From Diogma glabrata (Eukaryota; Arthropoda; Insecta; Diptera; Cylindrotomidae), in NCBI GenBank assembly GCA_963693315.1, contig OY856187.1:380221306-380285305 (forward strand): DNA of 64,000 bases, given 5' to 3'. Under the pieces are notes generated by a model that was given only the letters and a program-made list of their open reading frames with translations, did no database searches and had not been told where the DNA came from. Positions 1 to 10,900 of this stretch are shown here, one piece after another; the first letter of the stretch is position 1; the number at the start of each line of letters is the position of its first letter. Made by a program: the position numbers and the translations under genes.

Positions 1-601
1 ATAATAGCCCTTTGTATAATGTGGAGCTTTGTCCACCAGATGTACGAAAATATGGAATAATATAATTACCGTCTGCGCTTTTCGTAGGATACCTGTGTAG
101 TGAGCTTACTTCATGAAAATTAAAATTGTGTTTAATAATATTATTCTTAATCCTATATATAAACAACAATACTTCATAGTCAACTAATTTTTCTACAGGT
201 AAAATATCTTTACTGTAAAGTAGATTAGTGGAGCAATCAAACTTAAGGTTTTTGACATTTCTTAATGATTTATTTAGTAAAACATGAATTTCTCGAATTC
301 TCATATATGCTGTGATACCCCAAATTGGTAGCAAATATCTAACATGACTTAATACATGAGTATGATAAATAAGATATTTGATTTTTTTTGGCAATATATT
401 TCTCATTTTATAGAGGATAAAGTTAGATGTACGAATTTTATTTTTTATTTTATTTATATGGAAAGACCATGTTAAGTAGGGATCAATGTAAAGTCCCAAG
501 TATTCGGTGGAGTAAACTCTTGATATTAAGTTATTATTTACATATAAGGCAAAACTGTCAAATTCATCCATGCATTTATTTTTCAAATGCATCCATGCAT
601 G
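1..601 (-). pseudogene. LINE (non-LTR) reverse transcriptase C-terminal fragment
   Basis: Read on the minus strand, one frame runs open from about 600 to the window edge. It contains the post-palm RT motif EYLGLYIDPYLTW followed by SFHINKI (near 515-455). Further on come a thumb-like HVLSHVRYLLPIWG stretch (near 350-310) and a C-terminal RTSGGQSSTLYKG segment close to position 1, all typical of Jockey/CR1-type LINEs. The upstream half of the RT is missing: the frame meets the Harbinger sequence at about 601, so this is a truncated copy or one cut by the neighbouring element. The endonuclease domain and 3' tail lie outside the window or are lost. Assignment to LINE is firm; the clade is not. 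Confidence 0.8.
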
Positions 602-935
602 TCTACCACAACCAAATGAATCTGAATGAGAACAGATTGCAGAAGACTTCTACGCAGTGACTGGAATCCCTCATGCTTTGGGTGCTATTGATGAAAAGCA
701 TATTGAAATAAAATGTCGCCCTACATCAGGAACGCTTTATTACAATTACAAACAATATTTCAATATTGTTTTGCTTGCTGCATGCGATAGCAAATACTGT
801 TTTACAGCGGTAGATGTAGGAGAATATGGAAGTCAGAGTGATGGAGGAATACTACAGGCAAGTGGTTTCGGCAGTCAAATTTTAAATGAAACATTAAATA
901 TTCCGCACCCTAAGGTATTAACAAACTCCAATATT
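602..935 (+). pseudogene. PIF/Harbinger transposase copy A, 5' part
   Basis: Encodes the first half of a DDE_Tnp_4-type catalytic domain: GIPHALGAIDEKHIEIKCRP (first catalytic Asp in GAID), then [20 protein letters not shown] and [17 protein letters not shown] (second Asp). An in-frame TGA at about 628-630, where Trp is likely, breaks the frame upstream of the GIPH motif. The gene is cut after 935 by the LTR retrotransposon at 936-18068 and resumes at 18074. The 5-bp ATATT at 931-935 is repeated at 18069-18073. A near-identical second copy lies at 19986-20384. The N-terminal region and the Myb-like partner gene of autonomous Harbingers are not seen. Confidence 0.85.
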
Positions 936-1443
936 TGTAGTATTCTACATATTCGATATAATCGATGGCCTTAAATATATATAAGATATTAAAATTAGAG
1001 TTCAGTGGAATTTTAGTTTTTTCGATGTATGTCATATATGAGCCGTTCACTTCACAAAATGATTAACTCCATAAACAAAATGTTAGAGAGAGATTGAAAT
1101 TGAATTTTTTTCAAAGGTCAAAAAAATTTCGATGTTTAGTAGTGTTAATCTTTATCATTCAGGACTGTTATTATAAACATAATATATTTAATTTTGGTTA
1201 CTAAGTATATCAATTAGCTATTATAGTAGTAATTTAATTAGTATAAGTTATGACTATAGCAAGTACTTTGACATTTAAATTTAAAATTTTTCAAAAAGTG
1301 GAGTTATTTACGTTGTGCAGTGAATGGCACATATTCAGAGTGTGTCTGTAAGCGGTAATGCAACTATGTTGTTTATAATAAAGAAATAAAAAACTAAGAG
1401 GTATAGTGTTTTAATATAATATTATAAAATATAAAATAATACA
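936..1443 (+). repeat. 5' LTR of the mag-type element (with nested TIR insertion)
   Basis: Matches the 3' LTR at 17856-18068 at both ends: the TGTAGTATTCTACAT start, the CAGTGGAATTTTAG stretch, then GTGTGTCTGTAAGCGG and the AATAATACA end. It is 508 bp against 213 bp because a roughly 296-bp TIR element sits inside it. Scattered substitutions between the shared parts show that the element is not recent. Confidence 0.88.
1038..1333. mobile_element. MITE-like TIR element inside the 5' LTR
   Basis: The segment is absent from the 3' LTR. It is bounded by imperfect inverted repeats of about 35 bp: the left end reads GAGCCGTTCACTTCAC, and the right end on the minus strand reads GTGCCATTCACTGCAC. 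Both arms are followed inward by a similar AACTCCA. Flanking ATAT on each side may be the target duplication. There is no ORF, so it is a non-autonomous DNA element; the superfamily is not determined. Confidence 0.75.
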
Positions 1444-1461
1444 TGGTGTCAGAATTGGGGT
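1444..1461 (+). promoter_or_regulatory. Primer-binding site of the mag-type element
   Basis: TGGTGTCAGAATTGGGG begins directly after the terminal ACA of the 5' LTR. The TGG start is as expected for pairing with a tRNA 3' CCA end. The tRNA species was not determined. Confidence 0.7.
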
Positions 1462-1546
1462 GTTATTAAAATTGTTTTACCTTTCGAAAACATAAGTAAA
1501 ACAAGTTAAAGGCATAAAATCGGATTTCAAGATACAAAAACCCAAC

Positions 1547-2416
1547 ATGGTAGATTTTTCGAATGCGTCTCTAAATTGGCCAAAATGGCTACAGAAATTA
1601 AAAATTTATTTTCTCGCGTCTGGACATCATAATGATGAGGATAAAATAAAAATAGCTGTAATGCTTAATTTAATGGGTCACCCAGGATTAGATATTTTCA
1701 ATTCATTTAATAAAAAGATAGATGATGCAAAATTTGATGAAATCGTGAAATTGTTTGAGGAGCATTGCATACCGAAAAAGAATTTGGCAATAGAAACATT
1801 TAAATTCCATAAACTAGTTTAGAAAAGTAAACAAAACATTGAAGATTTTCTCGTTGAACTGAAAACGCAAGTAGAATTTTGTGAATTTATTTGTTCGAAG
1901 AATGAGTGTAAAACGCAATATAGTGACAGGATGATTAAAGATCGGTCGATTGCAGGGGTTAATAATGTTGATTTACAAAATGTATTATTAAGAGAAAATG
2001 ATCTTTCGATGCAGAAAATGATAGATATATGTAAAACTAACAAAATCAGTAAAAAACACTTGGAACTTATAAAAAAGCCGCAAAATATTGATGTACTGAA
2101 TTTGTCAAATCAGTTTCATAATTTGAGCAACAGAAAATGTACAAAATGTGAACTTGGTAAATGTTTTGCCTATAATAAAATATGTGCAAACTGTGGGCAG
2201 ATTGGCCATTTTGGTCAAATGTGTACATCAGCATTATGTAATTTATCATCTCAAAATAGATATACACCTAGCGGAAGTTCAGTACATAGGGGTGGATGGA
2301 ATCAGAATGCAATTGAGGCAAATAGAAGCAGAGGAACATATAGATGTCCATATCAAAACAGAAGTAAGGTTCAAATCAAAGAAATCAGTGTTAACGGAAA
2401 TCAAAAAAATTGTTGA
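1547..2416 (+). pseudogene. gag: gag of the mag-type gypsy element
   Basis: The frame opens with Met at 1547 (MVDFSNASLNWPKWLQK, a typical capsid N-terminus in this group). An in-frame TAG at 1820 follows FKFHKLV; the same frame then continues with KSKQNIEDFLVELKTQ and the capsid C-terminal region. A cysteine-rich nucleocapsid segment at about 2134-2223 shows a CTKC box and then CANCGQIGHFGQMC, a CX2CX4HX4C knuckle. The frame ends at 2416, overlapping the pol frame (open from 2148) by a -1 type shift, the usual gag-pol arrangement. The single TAG is the only clear lesion in gag. Confidence 0.8.
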
Positions 2417-4893
2417 AAACCCACCGCAACAGGGACATCAATCATATGTTGTTGGACAACTGGACTGTGGCCAAAATGATATTCAACTGGATTGTCTGGA
2501 TTCCAATTGGTTTGAAGATTTGAAAATAGGTAAACAAATTATTAAATTTAAACTTGATACGGGAGCTCAAATAAATGTAATTGCTTTGAATATTCTTAGA
2601 TCACTTAAAATAACATGTAATACAATTGTTCGGCCAACTAAAATAACGTTCTTAACATTCGGAAACTTTGTTATTATTCCTATAGGAATTGTTAAATTTA
2701 ATTGCTCCGTGAAAAATGAAATTACAAAGGAGCTTGATTTTGTTGTTGTTAAAGAAAATTTGCAACCTCTGTTAGGTTTAAAATCTTGTATAGAATTAAA
2801 TTTAATAAAAAGAGTTCATGAAATAAAAAACTTACCCGAAAATATCGAAGATGTATTAAAATTGTTTGATGTCTTTGACGGTTGTGGTTTGATAAAAGGA
2901 TACACTTATAAAATTAAGTTAAAAGACAATGCAATTCCTTTGGCATATTATAGGAAAAGATTCCCAATTTCTTTACGAACCAAATTAAAAAATACTTTAG
3001 ATTCCCTTGAAAAGGAAAAAAATATTTCAAAAGTAGATTATCCTACTGACTGGGTAAATCAATTAATAATTATTGAGAAACCGATTGGCGACCTACGCCT
3101 TTGTTTAGACCCAAGACAATTAAATAAATATATTGAGAGAGAACATTTCACAATTCCAACTTCCGATGAGATAGTGTCAAGGCTTTCGGGAAAGAAGATC
3201 TTTTCGGTACTTGACATAAAAAATGGATTTTGGCACGCTTTTGGTCGTTATAAATTTAATGTTTTACCATTTGGAATATCATCTGCTCCCGAAATTTTTC
3301 AAAAGAAAAACTTTAAAATATTTGGTGATATCGAAAATGTAGAAATATATTTTGATGATTTGATTATAGCTGGAGAAACTGAATTGGAGCATGATATTGC
3401 CTTTTAAAAAGTAATGGAAAGAGCAAAACAATTTAATGTTAAATTTAATAAAGGAAAAATTCAGTATAAAAGAGATGAAGTTGCTTTTATGGGACAAATT
3501 GTTTCAGCAAATGAAATTAAGCCGGACGAAAAACACATAAAAGCAATAGTTGACATGCCGCGACCGGCTAATAGAAACAATGTTCTCAGATTTCTGGCTA
3601 TGACTAAATATCTTTGTAAGAATTTTCCGAATCTTTCACTAATATCAGCTAATTTAAGAGAGTTGACAAATGAAAAGAAAGATTGGGAGTGGCGAAACTG
3701 ACGACAGTTTCGCCACTCGACGAACGAAACTGAATTTAATAAAATAAAATCAATTATTTCCAAGCGGCCTATATTAGGAATTTTTGATCCAAACAAAAAT
3801 TTGTTTATTCAAACTGATGCATCGAAAGATGGATTAGGGTGCGCTCTTTTTCGAGACAATTCAGTAATTGCCTATGCGTCTAGGAGTTTAAACAGTTCTG
3901 AAAAGAACTATGCCCAAATTGAAAAAGAGCTATTGGCCATAGTTTTTAGTACATTGAAATTTAATGAATTAATATACGGCCGTGAGGTTGAAATCGTGTT
4001 ACTCAAGTTATTAAAATACAACATTAAAGTTGTTTACATACCTGTTAAGGATCTTTTAGTGGCAGATACTTTATCGAGAGCGCATTTATTTGAATCTTCC
4101 CCAATTGATCCAGAAATGTCTTACAATATTCACAACTTTACCAACTTTGTACCAATGGAAGAGAAAAGCAAGGCAAATTTTCTTAATGCAATAACAAATG
4201 ATCCAGTTCTTCAATTATTAAAAAAATATGTTATTGAAGGTTGGCTATTAAAGAACATGATAGATAATAAATTAAAAATATTCTTTAAATTTAAACATGA
4301 AATATTTGTAGAAGGAGGATTTTTGTTTTTGAACCATAAGTTAATTGTGCCGGAAAGTCTCCGATTTAATATGATAAAATTAATTCATGAAGCTCATTTG
4401 GGTATTGAAAAATGTAAGCAAAGAGCTCGTCAAATATTTTACTGGCCTTACATGAGCAAAGAAATTGAAAATTATATAGAAAAATGTGATATATGCCAAA
4501 AATATCGGTGTAGTATTCAAAAAGAGCCATTACTTTGTCATGAAGTTGCCGAAAGACCATGGCAATATATTTCTGCAGACATTTTTGAAATAGGCTCAGA
4601 AATATTTTTGGTGATAATAGACTTTTTTTCAAATTGGATTGAGATTGAGAAAATTTTAGATAAAAGTGCTTATAGCATTCATTATCTGGGCTCTTAAAAA
4701 TATTTTTTGTAGACTAGGGGTACCAGATACATTGCTTACAGATAATGTTCCATTTAATTCAAATGAAGTTAAAATATTTGCCTCTAAATGGAATTTTAAT
4801 TTAAAAAATTCAAATCCAAGATATCCGCAGTCTAACGGATTAGCAGAAAAGGCCGTATCAATCGCTAAACGAATAATTAAAAATATGGAGGGG
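2417..4893 (+). pseudogene. pol: pol (PR-RT-RNaseH-integrase N-part) of the mag-type element, broken
   Basis: In order: protease LDTGAQINVIA (about 2550-2580); RT motifs LCLDPRQLNKYI, FSVLDIKNGFW, LPFGISSAPEIFQ and YFDDLI; RNase H LFIQTDASKDGLGCALF with EKELLA and an ADTLSRA end; integrase zinc-binding region HEAHLG...CDICQ, then the catalytic core with SADIFEIG and LTDN. Lesions: RT lacks roughly 14 codons between GFWHA and FGRYKF (about 3237); TAA at 3405-3407; a palindromic insertion at 3687-3718; RNase H lacks the segment around the SDH motif (about 3990); a frameshift near 4683 in integrase. The reading stops at an insertion at 4894 and resumes at 17168. Confidence 0.82.
3687..3718 (+). 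repeat. Perfect short palindrome in pol
   Basis: GAGTGGCGAAACTG, a 4-nt ACGA spacer, then its exact reverse complement. It sits in the RNase H connection region and introduces a stop (TGA at 3699-3701). The reverse arm looks like a templated inverted copy of the preceding bases. Confidence 0.85.
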
Positions 4894-5104
4894 CTGAAAT
4901 CTCAAGCTCTGAGATATCAAGACTTCGGTCTGGGTTAAGGATTTTGATATAGTTTTCGGCAACAAAACTTTTATGAGGACATGGTTTTTAGTTTTGGGCA
5001 GCGATGAATATCAAACATAACTCTTTGTTAAAGTACAAGTATTCAGAGAGAGACTCTGTTTAAAAATTTATTACAAAACTAACACGAAACATCAATACGT
5101 TGCC

Positions 5105-5525
5105 GGATAATTGTAATCAAAATTCCAAAAATATTGTTAAATTAAATAAAATCAAACTTTTTCAAAATTCCAAAAATATTCTAAAAATTAGAATGAAATC
5201 AAATATTTAAACTTTTTCTAAATTCTGATGATATGCCAAAAATTCTTAAAAATTCGAACTTTTCCAAAATTCTAAAAATATTGCAAAAATTATTACAAAA
5301 TCAAAAATTAAAACTTTTTTCAAAATTCCAAAAATTATAATAATATCAAAAATTAAAAATTTTTCAAAATTCTAAAAATATTTCAAAAATTCTTACAAAA
5401 TCAAAAATTAAAACTTTTGCCGAAATTCTAAAAATATTGCAAAAATTATTACAAAATCAAAAATACAAACTTTTTCAAAATTCCAAAAATATTTCAAAAA
5501 CTACAACAAATTCAAAAATTTCCAT
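5105..5525. repeat. AT-rich tandem array, period about 58 bp
   Basis: About seven imperfect copies built on CAAAATTCCAAAAATATT, then CAAAAATTATTACAAAATC, then a run ending AACTTTTT. Part of element X. No coding potential. Confidence 0.75.
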
Positions 5526-5569
5526 GTCCAATTTCATTTTAAATTACATTTACGTCATAAAAACAGCTA

Positions 5570-6240
5570 CATTTTTTTTCCCAAAATATTGGCTAAAAAA
5601 TTAAATGAAATCATTTTTTGACACACTTGACATTATTTTTTGACAAACTTATAATGCCATAATTCTCTATAATAATAATAAAATATCATGTCATACGAAC
5701 TATTAATTTTATTTTTTTCTAAAAAAATTGGGTAAAAAATAAATAAAAACCTTTCTTTTGACACACTTGACAACATTTTTTGACAAACTTATAATGCCAT
5801 AATTCTCAATAATAATAATAAAATTTCATTTCAAACAAACAATTTATTTTCTTTCCAAAAAATTGGGTAAAAAACTAAATAAAAATCTTTTGACACACTT
5901 GACAACATTTTGTTGACAAACTTATAATGCCATAATTCTCAATAATAATAATAAAATTTCATTTTAAACAAACAATTTTATTTCCAAAAAATTGGGTAAA
6001 AAAAAAATAAAAATCTTTCTTTTGACACACTTGACAACACTTTTTTGACTAACTTATAATGCCATAATTCTCAATAATAATAAATAAAACTTCATTTCAA
6101 ACAAACAATTAATTTTATATTTTTTTTCCAAAAAATTAGGTAAAAAAATAAATAAAAATCTTTCTTTTGACACACTTGACAACTTTTTTTTGACAAACTT
6201 ATAATGCAATAATCTACTTTTTGATCTCACATACCAATCC
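5570..6240. repeat. Tandem array, period about 130-145 bp, five copies
   Basis: GACACACTTGAC recurs at about 5620, 5760, 5892, 6024 and 6169. Each copy is followed by TTTTTTGACAAACTTATAA, TGCCATAATTCTC, a TAA-repeat run and AAAAAATTGGGTAAAAA. Part of element X, perhaps subterminal repeats. Confidence 0.85.
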
Positions 6241-6547
6241 CGACCATCAAGATTTCTCCAAAATCAATGTTCCTACTCGTAATCACTTAAAATGAACGTT
6301 TTTTAAGCCAAAAATATGCAAATTTCCTTGTTTTGACACACATAATGATTTTTTTGACACACTTCCGGTACAGTTATCGAACACAGCGTCCTTTCGGACC
6401 TGTCTCTTGAGTATACCTATTTTTAGAAAAAAAAATTTTTGAAATCCCTCCAATGGTTTTCCCTGCAGCGTAGGTAATGACGGCCGGCCGGACGGCCGGC
6501 CGACAGACAGACATACATTTTTTTTTTTTTTGCTTTTTTAGAATCAG

Positions 6548-7644
6548 TGTTAGTATGGACCTTTCGTACAAAATAATATTAATAATATTGCTACGGGATA
6601 GCGCTTATCCCCACAGAATCCTAAATTTGGGAATCTCTTATTATCTGAAAAAAATCTAGCCTATCATTCCAAAGGGGAACGAGGAATAAATAAAAAAAAA
6701 TTTAATATATTTACTGTAAGTACCTTAACTTATAACTGTTGATTGAAGATTTGGTCTATGTGTTCCAATTCCCTTGACTAATCAACCAACTGTATTGGAT
6801 GAACTAATTTGTGAACATCAGTTGCTGCTGCTGAATTACACCTTCGTTGTTCGAAATGCCCAATTGAACATTGCCTTTAATCCTTTAACTTTCCACTTCA
6901 TATTTTGCTTTAAATCCATACGGTTTCTACAACCGGAAAATCCACCATACACTCGACTGTTTCTAACTGTGGTAATATGCTTCGATCACTGTTATCCTTA
7001 CTACTCATACTTTCGATAACATCATTGGATACTTTATTTTTCATGTACTGCCACTTTTATAAAGCAATCTTTTTCCTTTATGATAAATTAAGTATAAACT
7101 TAATGAAAACAGAATGAAACACTTTTAAAAAAAAATATATATATATTTCATCCAAATCACACACTAGTGAAAACAAAGTTAACCTTTTTTCTGTATAAAT
7201 TAAAACAATTTCTTTTTAAACTCAAAATAAAATGGAATTAGTATTTTTTCTTTAATACGTTTTATTGAGTGTTTAATAACAATCTCAATTCAACATTTTT
7301 TGGTTGAAGACCCAAAAACAGAAAGACAATATTTTCAAACAAAAATGTGTTTTTGTTAATTCTTTTTGACATCTTATCATGTCAAAATAGCTCGGGTAAT
7401 ACTAAAAAGAAATTCAATAAAGATTAATAACGACATCTGTTTGTTAGAATTGGAAACAAAAATTTAGTACGTTCGTTTGCTTTTTATAGTACAATTGAAA
7501 TTTAACTAGCAGTTAAGTATTAGAAAATTTTAAATTATTGTTAATGTGAAAATGAATGGAAACTAATGAAATACATTTTTATTGAATTGAAAACGAAGAT
7601 GAATTTGGTTTTATTATTGTTTTGCGATTATTGCGATCGTTACA
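6548..7644 (-). repeat. 3' LTR of the young gypsy element
   Basis: On the minus strand it begins TGTAACGATCGCAATAATCG and ends GGTCCATACTAACA. Same length as the LTR at 15934-17030 at an exact offset of 9386. Near its 3' end (6629-6641) it carries ATAAGAGATTCCC, a motif found in several other LTR tails of the window. Confidence 0.93.
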
Positions 7645-7974
7645 CCATGAATTCAAGGTAGAAACCAAGATTTCTACTCTTGAAATCACAAAAACGTCGC
7701 CATCCCCTCCATGACAGAAAACCACCGAACTACTTCCACCTATTAAACTGTATCTGGGATCGAGATACCAATGGTAACCAGCGTCAGGGTCGATGATCAA
7801 TTTCAATACTCATGAAGTTCCTAGGAACTATCAGTGAGTACCGAAATCGATCATCCATCCATCTAACGTCAGCACCATTGAAACCTCGATACAACCAGTA
7901 ATATATGATGCTGAAGATGTGAACCCCAGAGACGACAACCAGCCAGAGGAACGACCCTACCTAACGAACAGACA
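7645..7974 (-). other. Untranslated stretch between gag-pol and 3' LTR
   Basis: 330 bp downstream of the gag-pol stop. No env-like ORF and no strong purine tract directly against the LTR. A short open frame running into the LTR (7806-7579) has no recognisable features. Confidence 0.5.
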
Positions 7975-10900
7975 TCATTCTCTGATGTCTTTCGCGTGAT
8001 GGACTCCAAGACTCTTACCGCTCATATCTATGCACTCATAGAGTACATTTCCAATCTTAGTCTTAATCATTGCAGGTAAGAACTTTGGAGCCAATTTTGC
8101 CGAGAACTTTTTGGTAGCGTCACTCAAATGATGTTGCCGTACAAACACACGTTGTTGTGGTTGAAAAGCCCGTAGTTTAGATCGCAGGTTGTACTGATGT
8201 TGCGATTTCTTGAAAGCTGCTTTCAAATTCTGTTGAACTCGATTCCTGAGCAGAGTCAAATGATCAGCACGTTCTATTTCCTCACCAGCATCTTCACCAA
8301 GCCTGTGTAGTGATCTCAACAATTGGTAAGTATTTCCATCCGATATTGGATGTTGACCAAATAATAGATAGTAAGGTGAGTACTTGGTAGCTGAATGTAC
8401 TGCAGCCCGCAGTGCATAAGCGATTTCACCAATTAATGAATCCCACTTGGTATGTTGACCTTTTATGAACGCTCGAATTGCTGCTAGAACTGACCTATTG
8501 ACCCGCTCTGACGCGTTGCTTTGAGGACTATAGACACCGGTCCTAATGTGTTTAATGCCGAAATCTGACAAAAGACTTTGAAAGTTCCTACTAGTGAACT
8601 GTTTGCCATTGTCACTGTGCAGAAACTCTGGTACCCCATGTGTAAGAAACACTTCGTTCTTCAGAAAAGCATTCACCTTCGGTGAAGTTGCATTCCTAAG
8701 TGGTTTCAGTAGTACAAACTTCGTAGCATGATCCAGAACTACCAATAACACCGTATTCCCAAGTGTTGAACGAGGGTACGGTCCCAAAAAATCTATATAG
8801 ACTCTCTGCCATGGACGTGCTGTTTCGAATTGATATTGCATCGGAGGACGCAATATCTGATTCGTGGCTTTTGTTTGTTTACATGTGTCGCAGGACACAA
8901 CATAGTTGTGTACCTGTGACGCCATGCCCGGCCAATAGTAAAGACGTCGAAGTAATTCTAAAGTCTTTTTAACACCCCCATGAGCAGCAGTACTATCATC
9001 ATGATGTTTCTGAATCATGTTGGAAGTCATCGGTTTTGGTACCCAGAGTTTCCACACAGGAACATCGTTGGGTATTGCATCAGGTTTTGGCTCAATACGA
9101 ATGTATAGCTTATCATCCACGACTTTAACTGAGGGAAAGTCCTTTGGTGATGATTGAACTTTAGCTATCATATCCGTATATTCCTTGTGCCGATAACCCT
9201 CATTGTCGATTTTAATCTCATTAATGTGATGTACTAATGCTTCCGTCAATTCTTCGTGTGTATCGTCATAAAGACGAGATAGAGCATCAGGGACTATATT
9301 TTGGGTACCTTTTTGGTGGACAATGGTAAAATCCATATGTTGGAGTTTTAGGCTCCACCTAGCCAGACGACCACTCAAGTCTTTCTGTGACATAAGCCAC
9401 TTCAGACTTGAGTGATCAGTCACAATTGTAAATCGGTGACCTTCAACATAGCCCCTGAATTTCTTCACACTCAGAATTGCCGCAAGACATTCAAGCTCAG
9501 AAACAGAATAGTTTCGTTGAGCTTTATTAAGTTTTTTCGACATGAAGGCTATCGGACACTCTTGTCCGTCTTCGTCGATCTGATACAGTACACTACCTAT
9601 CCCTGTCAGACTCGCATCGCATCTAATAAAGAACTCTTTATTATAATCAGGGTTTACTAATACCGGTGCTGTAGTCAGCAATCGTTTTAAATTTTCGAAA
9701 GCAGCTTGCGCTTCCAATGTCCATTTCAATTTCCCAGAACTTTTCTTTAATAAATCTGTAATCGGTGATACCACGCTTGCATAATTTGGTATGAAACGTT
9801 GGTACCAACCAGCCATTCCCAATAGTCTACGTATTTGTTTCACTGTTGACGGAGCTGGATACTCAGCAACAGCTCTTACCTTGTCAGGGTCTGTTCGAAG
9901 ACCATCTTCACCAACCAAAAATCCTAAGTATTTCACCTCTCTCAGAACAAATTTGCTTTTCTTGAGGTTTATGGTTAACCCAGCCGCTCTTAACAATGAA
10001 GAGACTTTGGACAGCAACTCCATATGTTCCTGGAACGTGGAAGAGACTACCAATAGATCATCTAAATAAACAAAGACATTTTCGTGATATTGATGTGGTA
10101 TCACTTTGTGCATTAGCCGACACATTGTCTGGGGAGCATTGCACAATCCAAAGGGCATAACCCGGAATTGATACAATGGACGACCAGGCACTGTGAAGGC
10201 TGTCTTGTCTCTAGATGCTTCTGCCAGAGGAATCTGCCAGAAAGCATCTTTGAGATCAATACTTGAAATGTACTTTGTGCTATTTAGACGACCTAGTAAG
10301 CCATCAATCAAGGGAAGTGGGTAAGCGTCCTTTTTCGTTAGTGAATTGACACGACGGCTATCAATACATAATCTGTTTTTACCAGATTCTTTTTGTACCA
10401 GCACCACTGGTGAGCACCAAGAACTGTTACTCTCTTCGATCACGCCCATTTGAAGCATCCGGTCGAGTTCGGCATAAACCTTTAGTTGAACAGCCGGCGA
10501 TGTGGGGTAATGCCTCTGTTTAACAGGTGCATTATCCCCAACATCGATGACATGTTCAACCAAAGAAGTCTTTCCGAGCCCAGACACTTCAAATGACGGG
10601 AAAGAGTCCTTGATCCTATCCAGTTCTCGTTGCTGGTCAGTGGTGAGGTTATGTATATTTAAATTTTGTGGCTCTGTACGAGTCAGTTCACTAACAAAAG
10701 AAGGAACAATACCAAATTTCTCCCAGAAATCTATGCCCAGGTAGAGCTCTTCTCGTAGTCCAGGGACAATATGAAACCGCATTGGTTTAGTGGAGCCATT
10801 CACAGTTATTGGAACTTCTATGTAACCCAAAATTTTATTTGCAGTACCATCTGCCGTACGAATACACGAAGTGTACTTACGGTAAGTTGTACCTGCTGAC

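Noticed and set aside
427..660. Plus-strand frame of 77 codons
   Set aside because: Shadow of the minus-strand LINE RT and the junction with Harbinger copy A.
6774..7019. 81-codon frame, repeated at 16160-16405
   Set aside because: Lies on the antisense strand of the young element's LTRs; its exact duplication is due to the LTR pair, not to gene conservation.
7579..7806. 75-codon minus-strand frame running into the 3' LTR
   Set aside because: No motif, no link to gag-pol, and half of it is LTR; a chance frame.
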